Below are positions 27,292 through 36,231 of a stretch of 64,000 nucleotides of DNA, piece by piece. The translations under genes were made by a program, and so were the position numbers. This stretch comes from Goekera deserti. GTDB taxonomy: Bacteria > Actinomycetota > Actinomycetes > Mycobacteriales > Geodermatophilaceae. Positions within the stretch are counted from its first letter, which is position 1. The number at the start of each line of letters is the position of its first letter. Below the pieces are notes generated by a model. It was not told where the DNA came from. It saw nothing but the letters and a program-made list of their open reading frames with translations, and searched no databases. The stretch covers positions 62,001 through 126,000 of the forward strand of contig NZ_JAAGWK010000011.1 of NCBI RefSeq assembly GCF_010685995.1, read 5' to 3'.

Positions 27292-29549
27292 CCGAGCACG
27301 ACAAGTCCCAGGTCGACACCGCCGACTTCGACCAGACCGAGGTCGTCAAGACCGAGAGCGCGAGCACCAGCGAGAGCGAGAACCCGGCGATCAAGGCGCC
27401 GGAGCCGGTCTCCAACGGCCGCCCCCGCACCACCCGCGACTGGTGGCCCAACCAGGTCGACGTCCAGGTGCTGAACAAGACGTCGAAGGACTCCGACCCG
27501 CTGGGTGAGGACTTCGACTACAAGGCCGCCGTCGCGACCCTGGACGTCGAGGCGGTCAAGCGCGACATCGTCGAGGTCATGCACACCTCGCAGGAGTGGT
27601 GGCCGGCCGACTGGGGCCACTACGGCCCGCTGTTCATCCGGATGTCCTGGCACGCCGCGGGCACCTACCGCATCGCCGACGGCCGCGGTGGCGGCGGCGA
27701 GGGCGGGCAGCGCTTCGCCCCGCTGAACAGCTGGCCGGACAACGCCAACCTGGACAAGGCCCGCCGGCTGCTGCTGCCGGTCAAGCAGAAGTACGGCCGC
27801 AAGCTCTCCTGGGCCGACCTGCTCGTGCTCGCCGGCAACGTGGCGCACGACGACATGGGCCTGAAGACGTTCGGCTTCGCCTTCGGCCGCGCCGACAACT
27901 GGCAGCCCGGTGAGGTCTTCTGGGGCCCGGAGGACACCTGGCTCGGAGACGAGCGCTATGCCGACAACGCTCCGCTCGACCTGGACGACGGCCACCTCGC
28001 CGCCGTCACCATGGGCCTGATCTACGTCAACCCGGAGGGCCCGCAGGGCAAGCCGGACCCGCTGGCCTCCGCCCACGACATCCGGGTCACCTTCAGCCGG
28101 ATGGGCATGAACGACGAGGAGACCGTGGCGCTGATCGCCGGCGGCCACACCTTCGGCAAGACCCACGGCGCGGGCAACCCCGAGCTGGTCGGCCCGGAGC
28201 CCGAGGGCTGCCCGGTGCACGGCAACGGCATCGGCTGGGTCAGCCAGTACGGCACCGGCAAGGGTGCCGACACCATCACCAGTGGTCTCGAGGGCGCCTG
28301 GACCCCGACGCCGACGCAGTGGGACAACACCTACTTCGAGATGCTGTTCAGCTACGAGTGGGAGCTGACCGAGAGCCCGGCCGGCGCCAAGCAGTGGAAG
28401 CCGAAGAACCCCGAGGCGCAGGAGCTCGTCCCCGACGCGCACATCGAGGGCAAGAAGAACGCCCCGATGATGGCGACCACGGACCTCGCGCTGATGGCCG
28501 ACCCGGCGTTCAAGGAGATCTCCGAGCGGTTCTACAACGACCCGGAGTACTTCGCCGAGGCCTACGCCCGCGCCTGGTTCAAGCTGCTGCACCGCGACAT
28601 GGGCCCGAAGAGCCGCTACGTCGGCCCCGACGTCCCGGCCGAGGAGCTCATCTGGCAGGACCCGACCCCGGCCGTCGACCACGAGCTCGTGGGCGAGGCC
28701 GAGATCGCCGACCTGAAGGCGCGCCTGCTGGCCTCCGGGCTGACCGTGTCGCAGCTGGTGCACACGTCCTGGTCGGCGGCGGCGTCCTACCGCGGCACCG
28801 ACAAGCGCGGTGGCGCCAACGGCGCGCGGCTGCGCCTGGAGCCGCAGATCGGCTGGGCGGCCAACCAGGGCGTCACCGACGTGCTGCCGGTGCTCGAGCA
28901 GGTCAAGGCCGACTTCGAGTCGCAGACCGGCAAGCGGGTCTCGCTGGCCGACCTGATCGTGCTCGGTGGCACCGCCGCGGTGGAGAAGGCCGCGGCCGAC
29001 GCCGGCGTGCAGGTCACCGTGCCGTTCCACCCGGGCCGCACCGACGCCTCGCAGGAGCAGACGGACGTCGAGAACTTCCGCTGGCTGGAGCCGCGGGCCG
29101 ACGGCTTCCGCAACTACCTGCAGCCGGGCAGCAAGCTGGAGCCCGAGACCCTGCTCATCGACCGCGCCTACATGCTGGAGCTCACCGCGCGGGAGATGGT
29201 CGTCCTGCTCGGTGGCCTGCGCGTGATCGGCGCGAACACCGGCGGGGTGCAGCACGGCGTGTTCACCGACCGGCCCGGCGTGCTCTCGCAGGACTTCTTC
29301 CGCAACCTGCTGGACCTCGGCATCCAGTGGCGCACCTCGATCGACGACGAGGGCGTCTACGAGGGCCTGGACGCCGACGGCAACGTCGTCCGCACGGCGA
29401 CCGCGGTCGACCTGGTGCTCAACTCGAACTCCATCCTGCGCGGCATCGTGGAGGTCTACGCCTCCGACGACACGAAGGAGAAGTTCGTGCAGGACTTCGC
29501 GGCCGCCTGGGTGAAGGTCATGGAGCTGGACCGCTTCGACCTGCGCTGA
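27288..29549 (+). CDS. katG: Catalase-peroxidase
   Basis: The product is 753 residues. The distal heme site [11 protein letters not shown] lies near residue 110, the YVNPEG loop near 245, and [20 protein letters not shown] near 265, together supplying the Trp-Tyr-Met adduct and the proximal-His motif [11 protein letters not shown]. The C-terminal half repeats the peroxidase fold without heme. It destroys hydrogen peroxide and has broad peroxidase activity. The first ~50 residues are acidic and variable. It is coupled to furA and followed by a strong terminator. Confidence 0.97.
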
Positions 29550-29560
29550 GCCGCCTGCTC

Positions 29561-29599
29561 CCGGTGCCCCGGTCCGCCACGTGCGGGCCGGGGCACCGG
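29561..29599 (+). terminator. Terminator after katG
   Basis: The arms 29561-29577 and 29583-29599 pair over 17 bases with one G-T wobble (ccggtgccccgg core) around a 5-base loop, 11 bases after the katG stop. It also lies before the convergent arsR. Confidence 0.85.
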
Positions 29600-29614
29600 C
29601 GCGTCCGGGCCCGG

Positions 29615-29980
29615 TCAGGCGCGCGCCGGCACCGCCCCCGGCAGGAGCGCGGCGACCGTCTCCATCGCGCCCGGCACGATCGAGAACCAGGCCCACACGC
29701 CGCGCTTGTCGCGGGCCAGGAAACCGGCGTCCACGAGCACCTTGAGGTGGTGGGAGACCGTCGGCTGGGTCAGCCCGAGCGGGTCGGTGAGGTCACAGAC
29801 GCACGCCTCGCCGGCGGGGCTGCCGGCGATCAGCGACAGCAGCCGCAGCCGGGCCGGGTCGGCGAGCGCCTTGAGCCGGCGGGCGAGGTCGGCGGCCTGC
29901 TGACCGGACAGGCCGGCGGCCAGGGCCGCCGGTGGGCAGCACGCGGCCGGGACGGTGGTCGGTGTGCCCCGGGTGTCCAC
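29615..29980 (-). CDS. arsR: ArsR-family arsenic-responsive repressor
   Basis: The product is about 121 residues, a winged-helix regulator. ADLARRLKALADPARLRLLS starts the fold, EACVCDLTDPLGLTQPTVSH follows near residue 60-80 with the CxC arsenite site on the recognition-helix side, then HLKVLVDAGFLARDKRG. The N-terminus holds an extra CCPP pair that could add a thiol ligand. It is divergent from acr3, separated by 121 bases with an inverted repeat, so it should repress the acr3-arsC operon until arsenite binds. GTG 29980 or 29986 are alternative starts. Confidence 0.9.
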   Translation of the reverse strand: MDTRGTPTTVPAACCPPAALAAGLSGQQAADLARRLKALADPARLRLLSLIAGSPAGEACVCDLTDPLGLTQPTVSHHLKVLVDAGFLARDKRGVWAWFSIVPGAMETVAALLPGAVPARA

Positions 29981-30010
29981 CGGCACAGTCTGCCCAGGAC
30001 ATTGACGCCC

Positions 30011-30044
30011 GTCCATACCTCCGGCAGAGTCGGCATCGATGGAC
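30011..30044. promoter_or_regulatory. Candidate ArsR operator between arsR and acr3
   Basis: gtccat (30011-30016) and atggac (30039-30044) form a spaced inverted repeat, and a catcgatg palindrome overlaps the right arm. It lies in the divergent promoter region of arsR and acr3, where ArsR would be expected to bind. Half-site assignment is inference. Confidence 0.45.
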
Positions 30045-30101
30045 CGCGGTCGATCCCTGTCGGGTCCCGTGGCCGAGTGCCGACGAGAGGCCCGCCGCCC
30101 C

Positions 30102-31235
30102 ATGAGCGACACCGTCGCGGACGACCCGCGACCGCACCCCGACGTCGACACCCCGGTGCTCGCGCGGCTGTCCACCCTGGACCGCTTCCTGCCGGTGTGG
30201 ATCGTGGCCGCGATGGCCGCCGGCCTGCTGCTCGGCCGGCTGGTGCCCGGCCTGGACGACGCGCTGGACGCCGTCCGGGTGGGCGACGTCAGCCTGCCGA
30301 TCGCGGTCGGGCTGCTGCTGATGATGTACCCGGTGCTGGCCAAGGTGCGCTACACCGAGCTGGACCGGGTGACCGGCGACCGCCGCCTGCTGGTGGCCTC
30401 GCTGGTGCTCAACTGGGTGCTCGGGCCGGCGCTGATGTTCGCCCTCGCCTGGCTGCTGCTGCCCGACCAGCCGGAGTACCGCACCGGTCTGGTCATCGTC
30501 GGGCTCGCCCGGTGCATCGCGATGGTGCTCATCTGGAACGACCTGTCCTGCGGCGACCGCGAGGCCGCTGCCGTGCTGGTCGCGATCAACTCGGTGTTCC
30601 AGATCGTGGCGTTCGCCGCGCTGGGCTGGTTCTACCTGCAGGTGCTGCCCGGCTGGCTGGGGCTCTCGACCACGTCGGCGGACTTCAGCGTCTGGTCGAT
30701 CGTGCTCAGCGTGCTCGTGTTCCTGGGCATCCCGCTGGTGGCCGGCTTCCTCACCCGCACGGTCGGCGAGCGCACCAGGGGCCGCGCCTGGTACGAGGGC
30801 CGCTTCCTGCCCCGGATCGGGCCGGTCGCGCTCTACGGCCTGCTGTTCACCATCGTCATGCTCTTCGCCCTGCAGGGCGACGCCATCACCTCCGCACCCT
30901 GGGACGTCGCCCGGATCGCCCTGCCGCTGCTGGTCTACTTCGCGCTGATGTTCGGCGGGTCGTTCGCCCTCGGCATGCGGCTGCGGCTGGGCTACGCGAA
31001 GACCGCCACGCTGGCCTTCACCGCGGCCGGCAACAACTTCGAGCTGGCCATCGCCGTCGCGATCGGCACGTTCGGCGTCACCTCCGGGCAGGCACTGGCC
31101 GGGGTGGTCGGCCCGCTCATCGAGGTGCCCGTGCTGGTGGGGCTGGTGTACGTGTCGCTGTGGGCGGCCCGGCGCTGGTTCCCCGGCGACCCCACCGTCC
31201 CGCAGCCCGCACCCGCCGCCCGCCCGACCCGTTGA
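30102..31235 (+). CDS. acr3: Arsenite efflux transporter Acr3
   Basis: The product is 377 residues with about ten membrane helices. The conserved Cys of Acr3 is in GLARCIAMVLIWNDLSCGDR near residue 140, and the late helix AAGNNFELAIAVAIGTFGV carries the family signature. It exports arsenite using the proton motive force. I chose ATG at 30102, which has GAGAGG upstream; the frame also opens at 30039 with an ATG inside the presumed operator. Two arsenate reductase genes follow at 11 and then -1 bases, forming one operon. Confidence 0.95.
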   Translation: MSDTVADDPRPHPDVDTPVLARLSTLDRFLPVWIVAAMAAGLLLGRLVPGLDDALDAVRVGDVSLPIAVGLLLMMYPVLAKVRYTELDRVTGDRRLLVASLVLNWVLGPALMFALAWLLLPDQPEYRTGLVIVGLARCIAMVLIWNDLSCGDREAAAVLVAINSVFQIVAFAALGWFYLQVLPGWLGLSTTSADFSVWSIVLSVLVFLGIPLVAGFLTRTVGERTRGRAWYEGRFLPRIGPVALYGLLFTIVMLFALQGDAITSAPWDVARIALPLLVYFALMFGGSFALGMRLRLGYAKTATLAFTAAGNNFELAIAVAIGTFGVTSGQALAGVVGPLIEVPVLVGLVYVSLWAARRWFPGDPTVPQPAPAARPTR

Positions 31236-31246
31236 GAGGCCCAGCC

Positions 31247-31669
31247 GTGCCCGACACCCCCAGCGTCCTGTTCGTCTGCGTGCACAACGCCGGCCGGTCC
31301 CAGATGGCCGCCGGTTGGCTGCGCCACCTCGCCGGGGACGCCGTCGAGGTGCGCTCCGCCGGTTCCGCGCCCGGCCACGCGGTCAACCCGGCGGCTGTGG
31401 CCGCGATGGCCGAGGTCGGGATCGACATCTCCGACCAGCGGCCGACGGTGCTCACCACCGACGCCGTGCAGGCCTCCGACGTGGTGATCACCATGGGCTG
31501 CGGTGACGCCTGCCCCGTCTTCCCGGGCAAGCGCTACCTGGACTGGGCGCTGGACGACCCGGCCGGGCAGGGCGTCGAGTCGGTGCGGCCCATCCGCGAC
31601 GAGATCGAGGCCCGGATCCGCGGCCTGCTCGCCGAGCTCGGGGTCACCGTCCCGGCATCGGCGCCCTGA
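31247..31669 (+). CDS. arsC: Arsenate reductase ArsC (two-cysteine LMW-phosphatase type)
   Basis: The product is 140 residues. The P-loop CVHNAGRSQMAA (CX5R) is near residue 11 and VITMGCGDACPVFPGKRYLDW near residue 80 supplies further cysteines, so the internal disulfide mechanism of the thioredoxin-linked type is possible. It reduces arsenate to arsenite for export by Acr3. GAGAGG precedes the GTG at 31247. Its TGA shares one base with the ATG of the second reductase (TGATG). Confidence 0.92.
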   Translation: MPDTPSVLFVCVHNAGRSQMAAGWLRHLAGDAVEVRSAGSAPGHAVNPAAVAAMAEVGIDISDQRPTVLTTDAVQASDVVITMGCGDACPVFPGKRYLDWALDDPAGQGVESVRPIRDEIEARIRGLLAELGVTVPASAP

Positions 31670-32130
31670 TGGACGGCACGCCACCGCGGGTCCTGTTCGT
31701 CTGCGTGAGGAACGCCGGCAAGTCACAGCTGGCCTCCGGGCTGATGCAGCGCACCGCCGGGGGGTCGGTGGCGGTCGCCTCGGCCGGCACCTCGCCCGGC
31801 AGCGCGGTGAACGCCCTGTCCGCGCAGGCGCTCGCGGAGGTCGGGGTGGACATCACGGCCGCCCGGCCCCGGGCGGTCACGGCCGGGCTCGTCGCGGACG
31901 CCGACGTGGTCGTCACGCTGGGCGCCGAGGCGCAGCTCGACCCGGCCGTGGTCGCGGCCGCCGCCCCGGGCACACGGTTCGAGACCTGGGTGACCGACGA
32001 GCCGTCCGCACGCGGCATCGACGGGCTGGAGCGGATGCGGCTGGTCCGCGACGACATCGACGCCCGGGTGACCGACCTGTACCGCCGGCTCACCGGTCGA
32101 CTCCCCGGCGCCGGCGGCGCCGGGCGCTGA
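31669..32130 (+). CDS. Second ArsC-like protein (single-cysteine, arsenate-mycothiol transferase type)
   Basis: The product is 153 residues. The P-loop CVRNAGKSQLASGLMQ is near residue 12, but the second-cysteine site reads VVTLGAEAQLD, so the internal resolving Cys is absent. That fits the corynebacterial arsenate-mycothiol transferases, which use a low-molecular-weight thiol and mycoredoxin. It is translationally coupled to the two-cysteine ArsC just upstream, so the operon seems to hold both mechanisms. The transferase role is inferred from the missing cysteine and the organism group. Confidence 0.82.
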   Translation: MDGTPPRVLFVCVRNAGKSQLASGLMQRTAGGSVAVASAGTSPGSAVNALSAQALAEVGVDITAARPRAVTAGLVADADVVVTLGAEAQLDPAVVAAAAPGTRFETWVTDEPSARGIDGLERMRLVRDDIDARVTDLYRRLTGRLPGAGGAGR

Positions 32131-32154
32131 CCTCCCCGGCCGCCCACGGTGGTC

Positions 32155-33573
32155 TCAGCCGGCGGCGCCGGCGGTGACCGGCACGGTGCCGCAGCACGCG
32201 GTGGGCGTGCCGTCGCCGGCCACCGGCTCGGCGGACCACCCGTGACTGCGGCCGGTCGGGAACCCGCGCGGTTCGGCCTCGGCGTCCTCCCGGGCGCCGA
32301 GGTCGGTCGCGCAGACGCCGGTCGCGGGCAGGTGCAGGCGCACGTCTGCCGCGGCCGCGGCGTCGCCCGCCAGGTGCGCGGCGATGGAGCGGACCTGTTC
32401 GTAGCCGGTGGCCAGCAGGAAGGTCGGCGCCCGGCCGTAGGACTTCGCGCCGACCACGTAGCAGCCGGCGTCGGGGTGGGCGAGCACCGCCTCGCCGTGC
32501 GGCGGCACCGTCCCGCAGGAGTGCGCGTTCGGGTCGATCAGCGGAGCCAGGGCGACCGGCGCCTCCAGAGCCGGGTCGAGGGCCAGCCGCACCTCCCGCA
32601 GCAGGCCGAGGTCCGGGCGGAACCCGGTGGCGGCCACCAGGGCGTCCACGGCGAGCTCCACGTCCTCGCCGTCCCGTGCGGTGCCGAGAACGGTGAGCCG
32701 GCCGCCCGGGCCGGGGGCCAGCTCGCGCAGGGCGAACTCGCGGACCAGCCGCACCGCCCCCCGCCCGACCGCGGCGCGCAGGTCGCTGCCCAGCAGGCCG
32801 CGGGCCGGCAGGCCGTCGGCGTCCCCGCCGCCGTAGAGCCGCGCCGGGGACCGGCCGCGCACCGCCCAGGTGATCTCGGTTCCCGGCTCCTCGGCCTGCA
32901 GGCGGGTCAGTGCCAGCAGCGTGTTCGCCGCCGAGTGCCCCATCCCGACCACCAGGGTGTGCCGGCCGGCGAAGCGGGACCGCTCGGCGCCCAGCACGTC
33001 GGGCAGCGGCCCGGCCAGCCAGGGTCCGGCGTGCTCCTCCCCCACGGCGGGCAGCCCGGCGGCGCCCAGCGGGTTGGACCGGCCCCAGGTGCCGGAGGCA
33101 TCGAGGACGGCGGCGGCGAGCACGTCCTCGGTGCGGCCCCCGCGCACGGTGCGCACGAGGTACGGGCGACCGTCCCGGCCGACGGTGCGGGTCTTGTCCA
33201 CCCCCTGCCGGCCGACCGCGACCACCCGGGTCCCGGTGCGGATCCGCGGCGCGAGCTCCGGCGTCGCGGCCAGCGGCCGGAGGTACTGCTCCACCAGGTC
33301 GGCGCCGGTCGGCAGGTCGTCGCGGGCCGGGGACTCCCAGCCGGCGCGCTCCAGCAGCCGGACGGCGGCGTCGTCGACGTCGTACTCCCACGGGGAGAAC
33401 AGCCGCACGTGCCCCCACGCCGCGACCGCGGCACCGGCCCGGGCACCGGCCTCCAGGACCAGCGGTGCCAGGCCACGCTCGAGCAGGTGCGCGGCGGCGG
33501 CCAGCCCGACGGGGCCGGCTCCGATGACGACGATGGGCAGGTCGGGGGTCGCGCCGGGGACCGTGGTGACCAT
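32155..33573 (-). CDS. FAD-dependent oxidoreductase of arsenic operons (ArsO-like)
   Basis: The product is 472 residues. An FAD motif IVVIGAGPVGLAAAAHLLER is at the N-terminus and a second nucleotide motif TLVVGMGHSAANTLLAL lies near residue 215, as in flavin monooxygenases. GYEQVRSIAAHLAG and a C-terminal PTACCGTV follow. Such flavoproteins often accompany arsR, but their reaction is not settled. ATG at 33573 is chosen for its GAGGAG ribosome site; an in-frame start at 33633 would run through the promoter. It is divergent from the second arsR gene and convergent with the ArsC pair. Confidence 0.8.
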   Translation of the reverse strand: MVTTVPGATPDLPIVVIGAGPVGLAAAAHLLERGLAPLVLEAGARAGAAVAAWGHVRLFSPWEYDVDDAAVRLLERAGWESPARDDLPTGADLVEQYLRPLAATPELAPRIRTGTRVVAVGRQGVDKTRTVGRDGRPYLVRTVRGGRTEDVLAAAVLDASGTWGRSNPLGAAGLPAVGEEHAGPWLAGPLPDVLGAERSRFAGRHTLVVGMGHSAANTLLALTRLQAEEPGTEITWAVRGRSPARLYGGGDADGLPARGLLGSDLRAAVGRGAVRLVREFALRELAPGPGGRLTVLGTARDGEDVELAVDALVAATGFRPDLGLLREVRLALDPALEAPVALAPLIDPNAHSCGTVPPHGEAVLAHPDAGCYVVGAKSYGRAPTFLLATGYEQVRSIAAHLAGDAAAAADVRLHLPATGVCATDLGAREDAEAEPRGFPTGRSHGWSAEPVAGDGTPTACCGTVPVTAGAAG

Positions 33574-33609
33574 GCTGCTCAGCTCCTCGCTCGGGGACCG
33601 CACCAACGT

Positions 33610-33650
33610 AACAGCGTCGACTGTTGTCAACAACGCTCGTGCTGCACAAT
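33610..33650. promoter_or_regulatory. Overlapping divergent promoters and candidate ArsR operator
   Basis: aacag (33610-33614) and ctgtt (33621-33625) make a 16-base inverted repeat. Leftward, TTGACA (complement of 33626-33631) is a perfect -35 for the flavoprotein gene. Rightward, CACAAT at 33645-33650 ends 6 bases before the arsR GTG, implying a leaderless message. The repeat between the two promoters is where the small ArsR could shut both off. Confidence 0.55.
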
Positions 33651-33656
33651 GGGCGC

Positions 33657-34016
33657 GTGCCCCAGGACCTGGACGTCCGCCTGCTCGGCGTCGACGAGCT
33701 CACCTCCCCCGCCGACCGCGCCCGCCTGCTCGCCCCCCGACTGAAGGCGCTGGGTGACCCGAACCGGCTGCACCTGGTGCTGCTGCTCGCCGAGGGCCCG
33801 CGCAGCGTGCGCGAGCTGACCGAGGCGGCCGGCATGAGGCAGACGCTGGTCAGCCACCATCTCGCCCTGCTGCGCGAGCAGGGCCTGGTCACCGTGACGC
33901 CGCGGGGCCGCAGCAACGTCCACGCCCTGTGCTGCGAGGCCCTCGCCGGGCCGGTGCGGGCGCTGGCCACGCTGGCCGCGCTGACCCCGGCCGGCGTCGA
34001 GGCTTGCTGTCGCTGA
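33657..34016 (+). CDS. ArsR-family regulator, second copy
   Basis: The product is 119 residues. RLKALGDPNRLHLVLLLAEG, VRELTEAAGMRQTLVSHHLA and LLREQGLVTVTPRGRSNVHA form a complete winged helix. The CxC of the first ArsR is not present; instead cysteines cluster near the C-terminus (ALCCEAL and EACCR), so the inducer site differs. GTG at 33657 is chosen because a CACAAT box ends 6 bases before it; a TTG at 33624 would lie in the operator. It probably controls itself and the divergent flavoprotein. Confidence 0.85.
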   Translation: MPQDLDVRLLGVDELTSPADRARLLAPRLKALGDPNRLHLVLLLAEGPRSVRELTEAAGMRQTLVSHHLALLREQGLVTVTPRGRSNVHALCCEALAGPVRALATLAALTPAGVEACCR

Positions 34017-34159
34017 GGCCGACCTGACCCCCGACCCGGCCCGACCCCCGAGCCGAGCGCCACGGAGAGCCGCCCTGCCAGGCACCTCCCAGCCGGTGTT
34101 CACCCCGCGTTCCCCCGCCTGCCACAGAAGTGGATGCACGAAGCAACGACACTGCGGGC

Positions 34160-36184
34160 ATGTCGCCGATCCGCCGAGGCCCCCGCACCGTCGACGAGTA
34201 CACCGAGTGGAACGCCGGGCTGCTCGCCCGCTCCCGGATCAGCCGCCGGGACGCGCTCAAGGCGGTCACCGCCGGGGCCGGCGGCATCCTGCTCGCCCAG
34301 TTCGGCCTGGCGTCCCGCGCCATGGCCACCGGCGGCGGGACGCCGGGCTCAGCCGGCCTGGCCGTCTCGGGCCGGCACCTGTCCTTCGTGCCGACGCTGG
34401 CCGCGTCGTCCCGTCGGTCGATGGCGGTCAGCGCCCAGGTGGTCAGCAAGACCGGCAGCCTCCCGCGGGACCTGCGGGCCTGGGTCGACGTGGGCTCCGC
34501 GCCCGGCAGCTACGGCACCCGGGTGCCGGCCGACATCGTGCACCTGGTCGGCCAGTACGCCATCCCGGGCGGGCCGGTGGGCAGCCAGTTCTACGTCAAG
34601 GCGGTGATGGACCACCTGCGCGCCGGCTGCAGCTACCACTACCGGATCCGGCTGTCCGACGGCACGGTCACCGGCGACGCGTCGTTCACCACCGAGCCGC
34701 AGGTGGTCGGCGGCCGGACCGGCGAGCTGGCGCCGTTCACCTTCACCGCCTTCGCCGACGTCGGCACCAACGCCGCACCCACCGACCCCGGCTACGCCTT
34801 CGGCGCGGACCCCGCGGTGGTCACCGCGGCCGGCGGCACCTGGCCCGGCGGGGTCTTCGACAACAACTACTACAACGCCACCGACCCGGTCGCCGGGCAG
34901 GCCGGCACCGACCGCACGCCCGCCGTGACCCAGACGAACCTGATGGGCACCCAGCGGCCGGTGTTCACGCTGCTCGCCGGCGACATCTGCTACGCCGACC
35001 CCAGCGGCACCGGGCTGCCCGCCGACGACACCCTGGCGCTGACCGGGTCGGCGCCCCCCGGGAAGAACAACTACAACCCCTACGTCTGGGACGTCTTCCT
35101 CCGCCAGATCGAGTCCCAGGCAGCCTCGACGCCCTGGATGTTCGCCACCGGCAACCACGACATGGAGCCGCTGTACGGCAACACGCAGGCCCTGGGCGGC
35201 TCGGACACGCACGGGTACGGCGGCCACCTCGCCCGGCTCGACCTGCCTGGCAACGGCCCGCGCGGCTGCCCGTCGGTGTACGACTTCACCTACGGCAACG
35301 TGGGCGTGATCTCGGTCGACGCCAACGACCTGTCCGCGGAGATCCAGACGAACACCGGCTACTCGGCCGGCGCCCAGCAGCAGTACCTGGAGCGCACCCT
35401 GCGCTCCTGGCGGAGCACCAGGACGATCGACTTCATCGTGCTGTTCCTGCACCACTGCGCCTACTCCACGACCAACCAGCACGCCTCCGACGGCGGCGTG
35501 CGCGCCGTGCTCGACCCGCTGACCAGCCGGTACCAGGTCGACCTGGTGGTGCAGGGCCACAACCACGTCTTCGAGCGCACCGACCCGATCCGCGACGGCC
35601 GGAAGACCCGGGACGCCCCGGACGGCGCGACGGTCAGCCCGGCCACGGACGGCACGATCTACGTGACCGTGGGTTCCGGCGGGCGCCCCCGCTACCAGTT
35701 CCGGCCCGCCCCCTCGGCCGCCGCCCCGCCGCCGCCCGGCGTCACGCCGTCCGGCCCGCAGGCACTGGCGGAAGGTCAGCGCTACCGCGGCTACCGCCCG
35801 CTGGGCGGCCCGAACACGCTGGAGAACAACACCGGCACGGTGGTCAACAGCTACGTCTGGTCCACCGACGGGACGACGACGACCGGCGGCTTCGGCGCCG
35901 GGACGAAGGTGCCCGAGCAGATCGACTGGTCGCAGGTGCGCTACGACGACTACGCGTTCCTGGCCGTCGACGTCGTCCCGGCCCGCCGCGGGGGCACCAC
36001 GACGATGACCCTGCGGACGCTGGCCGACGCGCTGCCCGGGTCGGGCACGCCGTTCACCGAGATCGACCGGGTGACGCTCACCCGCGTCGCCGGGCAGGGC
36101 CTCACCGAGCACCCGGGCGCGGCCCCGAGCAGCTTGCTGCTGCCCCACGGCGACGAGCCGGTCGGCAGCCTGCTCCCCGCCTGA
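34160..36184 (+). CDS. Tat-exported purple-acid-phosphatase-like metallophosphoesterase
   Basis: The product is 674 residues. The N-terminus carries a twin-arginine signal (RISRRDALKAVTAGAGGILL, residues ~28-47). A fibronectin-like N-domain (~70-195) precedes a metallophosphoesterase domain with FADVG, LAGDICYADP, FATGNHDMEP, LFLHHCAYS and VVQGHNHVFERTDP, matching the purple acid phosphatase motif order. It should hydrolyse phosphate esters outside the cell. ATG at 34160 leaves a normal Tat n-region; a GTG at 34130 is in frame. A perfect 32-base palindrome follows the stop. Confidence 0.88.
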   Translation: MSPIRRGPRTVDEYTEWNAGLLARSRISRRDALKAVTAGAGGILLAQFGLASRAMATGGGTPGSAGLAVSGRHLSFVPTLAASSRRSMAVSAQVVSKTGSLPRDLRAWVDVGSAPGSYGTRVPADIVHLVGQYAIPGGPVGSQFYVKAVMDHLRAGCSYHYRIRLSDGTVTGDASFTTEPQVVGGRTGELAPFTFTAFADVGTNAAPTDPGYAFGADPAVVTAAGGTWPGGVFDNNYYNATDPVAGQAGTDRTPAVTQTNLMGTQRPVFTLLAGDICYADPSGTGLPADDTLALTGSAPPGKNNYNPYVWDVFLRQIESQAASTPWMFATGNHDMEPLYGNTQALGGSDTHGYGGHLARLDLPGNGPRGCPSVYDFTYGNVGVISVDANDLSAEIQTNTGYSAGAQQQYLERTLRSWRSTRTIDFIVLFLHHCAYSTTNQHASDGGVRAVLDPLTSRYQVDLVVQGHNHVFERTDPIRDGRKTRDAPDGATVSPATDGTIYVTVGSGGRPRYQFRPAPSAAAPPPPGVTPSGPQALAEGQRYRGYRPLGGPNTLENNTGTVVNSYVWSTDGTTTTGGFGAGTKVPEQIDWSQVRYDDYAFLAVDVVPARRGGTTTMTLRTLADALPGSGTPFTEIDRVTLTRVAGQGLTEHPGAAPSSLLLPHGDEPVGSLLPA

Positions 36185-36199
36185 GGACGCCGACCGCCG

Positions 36200-36231
36200 C
36201 CCGGGTCACCCCGGCGCCGGGGTGACCCGGG
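36200..36231. terminator. Perfect 32-bp palindrome, bidirectional terminator
   Basis: The 16-base arms cccgggtcaccccggc (36200-36215) and gccggggtgacccggg (36216-36231) are exact reverse complements. It sits between the convergent phosphatase and GGDEF-like genes and contains the stop codon of the latter at 36206-36208. Confidence 0.85.

Noticed and set aside
31247-32130. The two ArsC-like genes as one frameshifted gene
   Set aside because: Each has its own complete P-loop and full-length fold; the TGATG junction is ordinary translational coupling.
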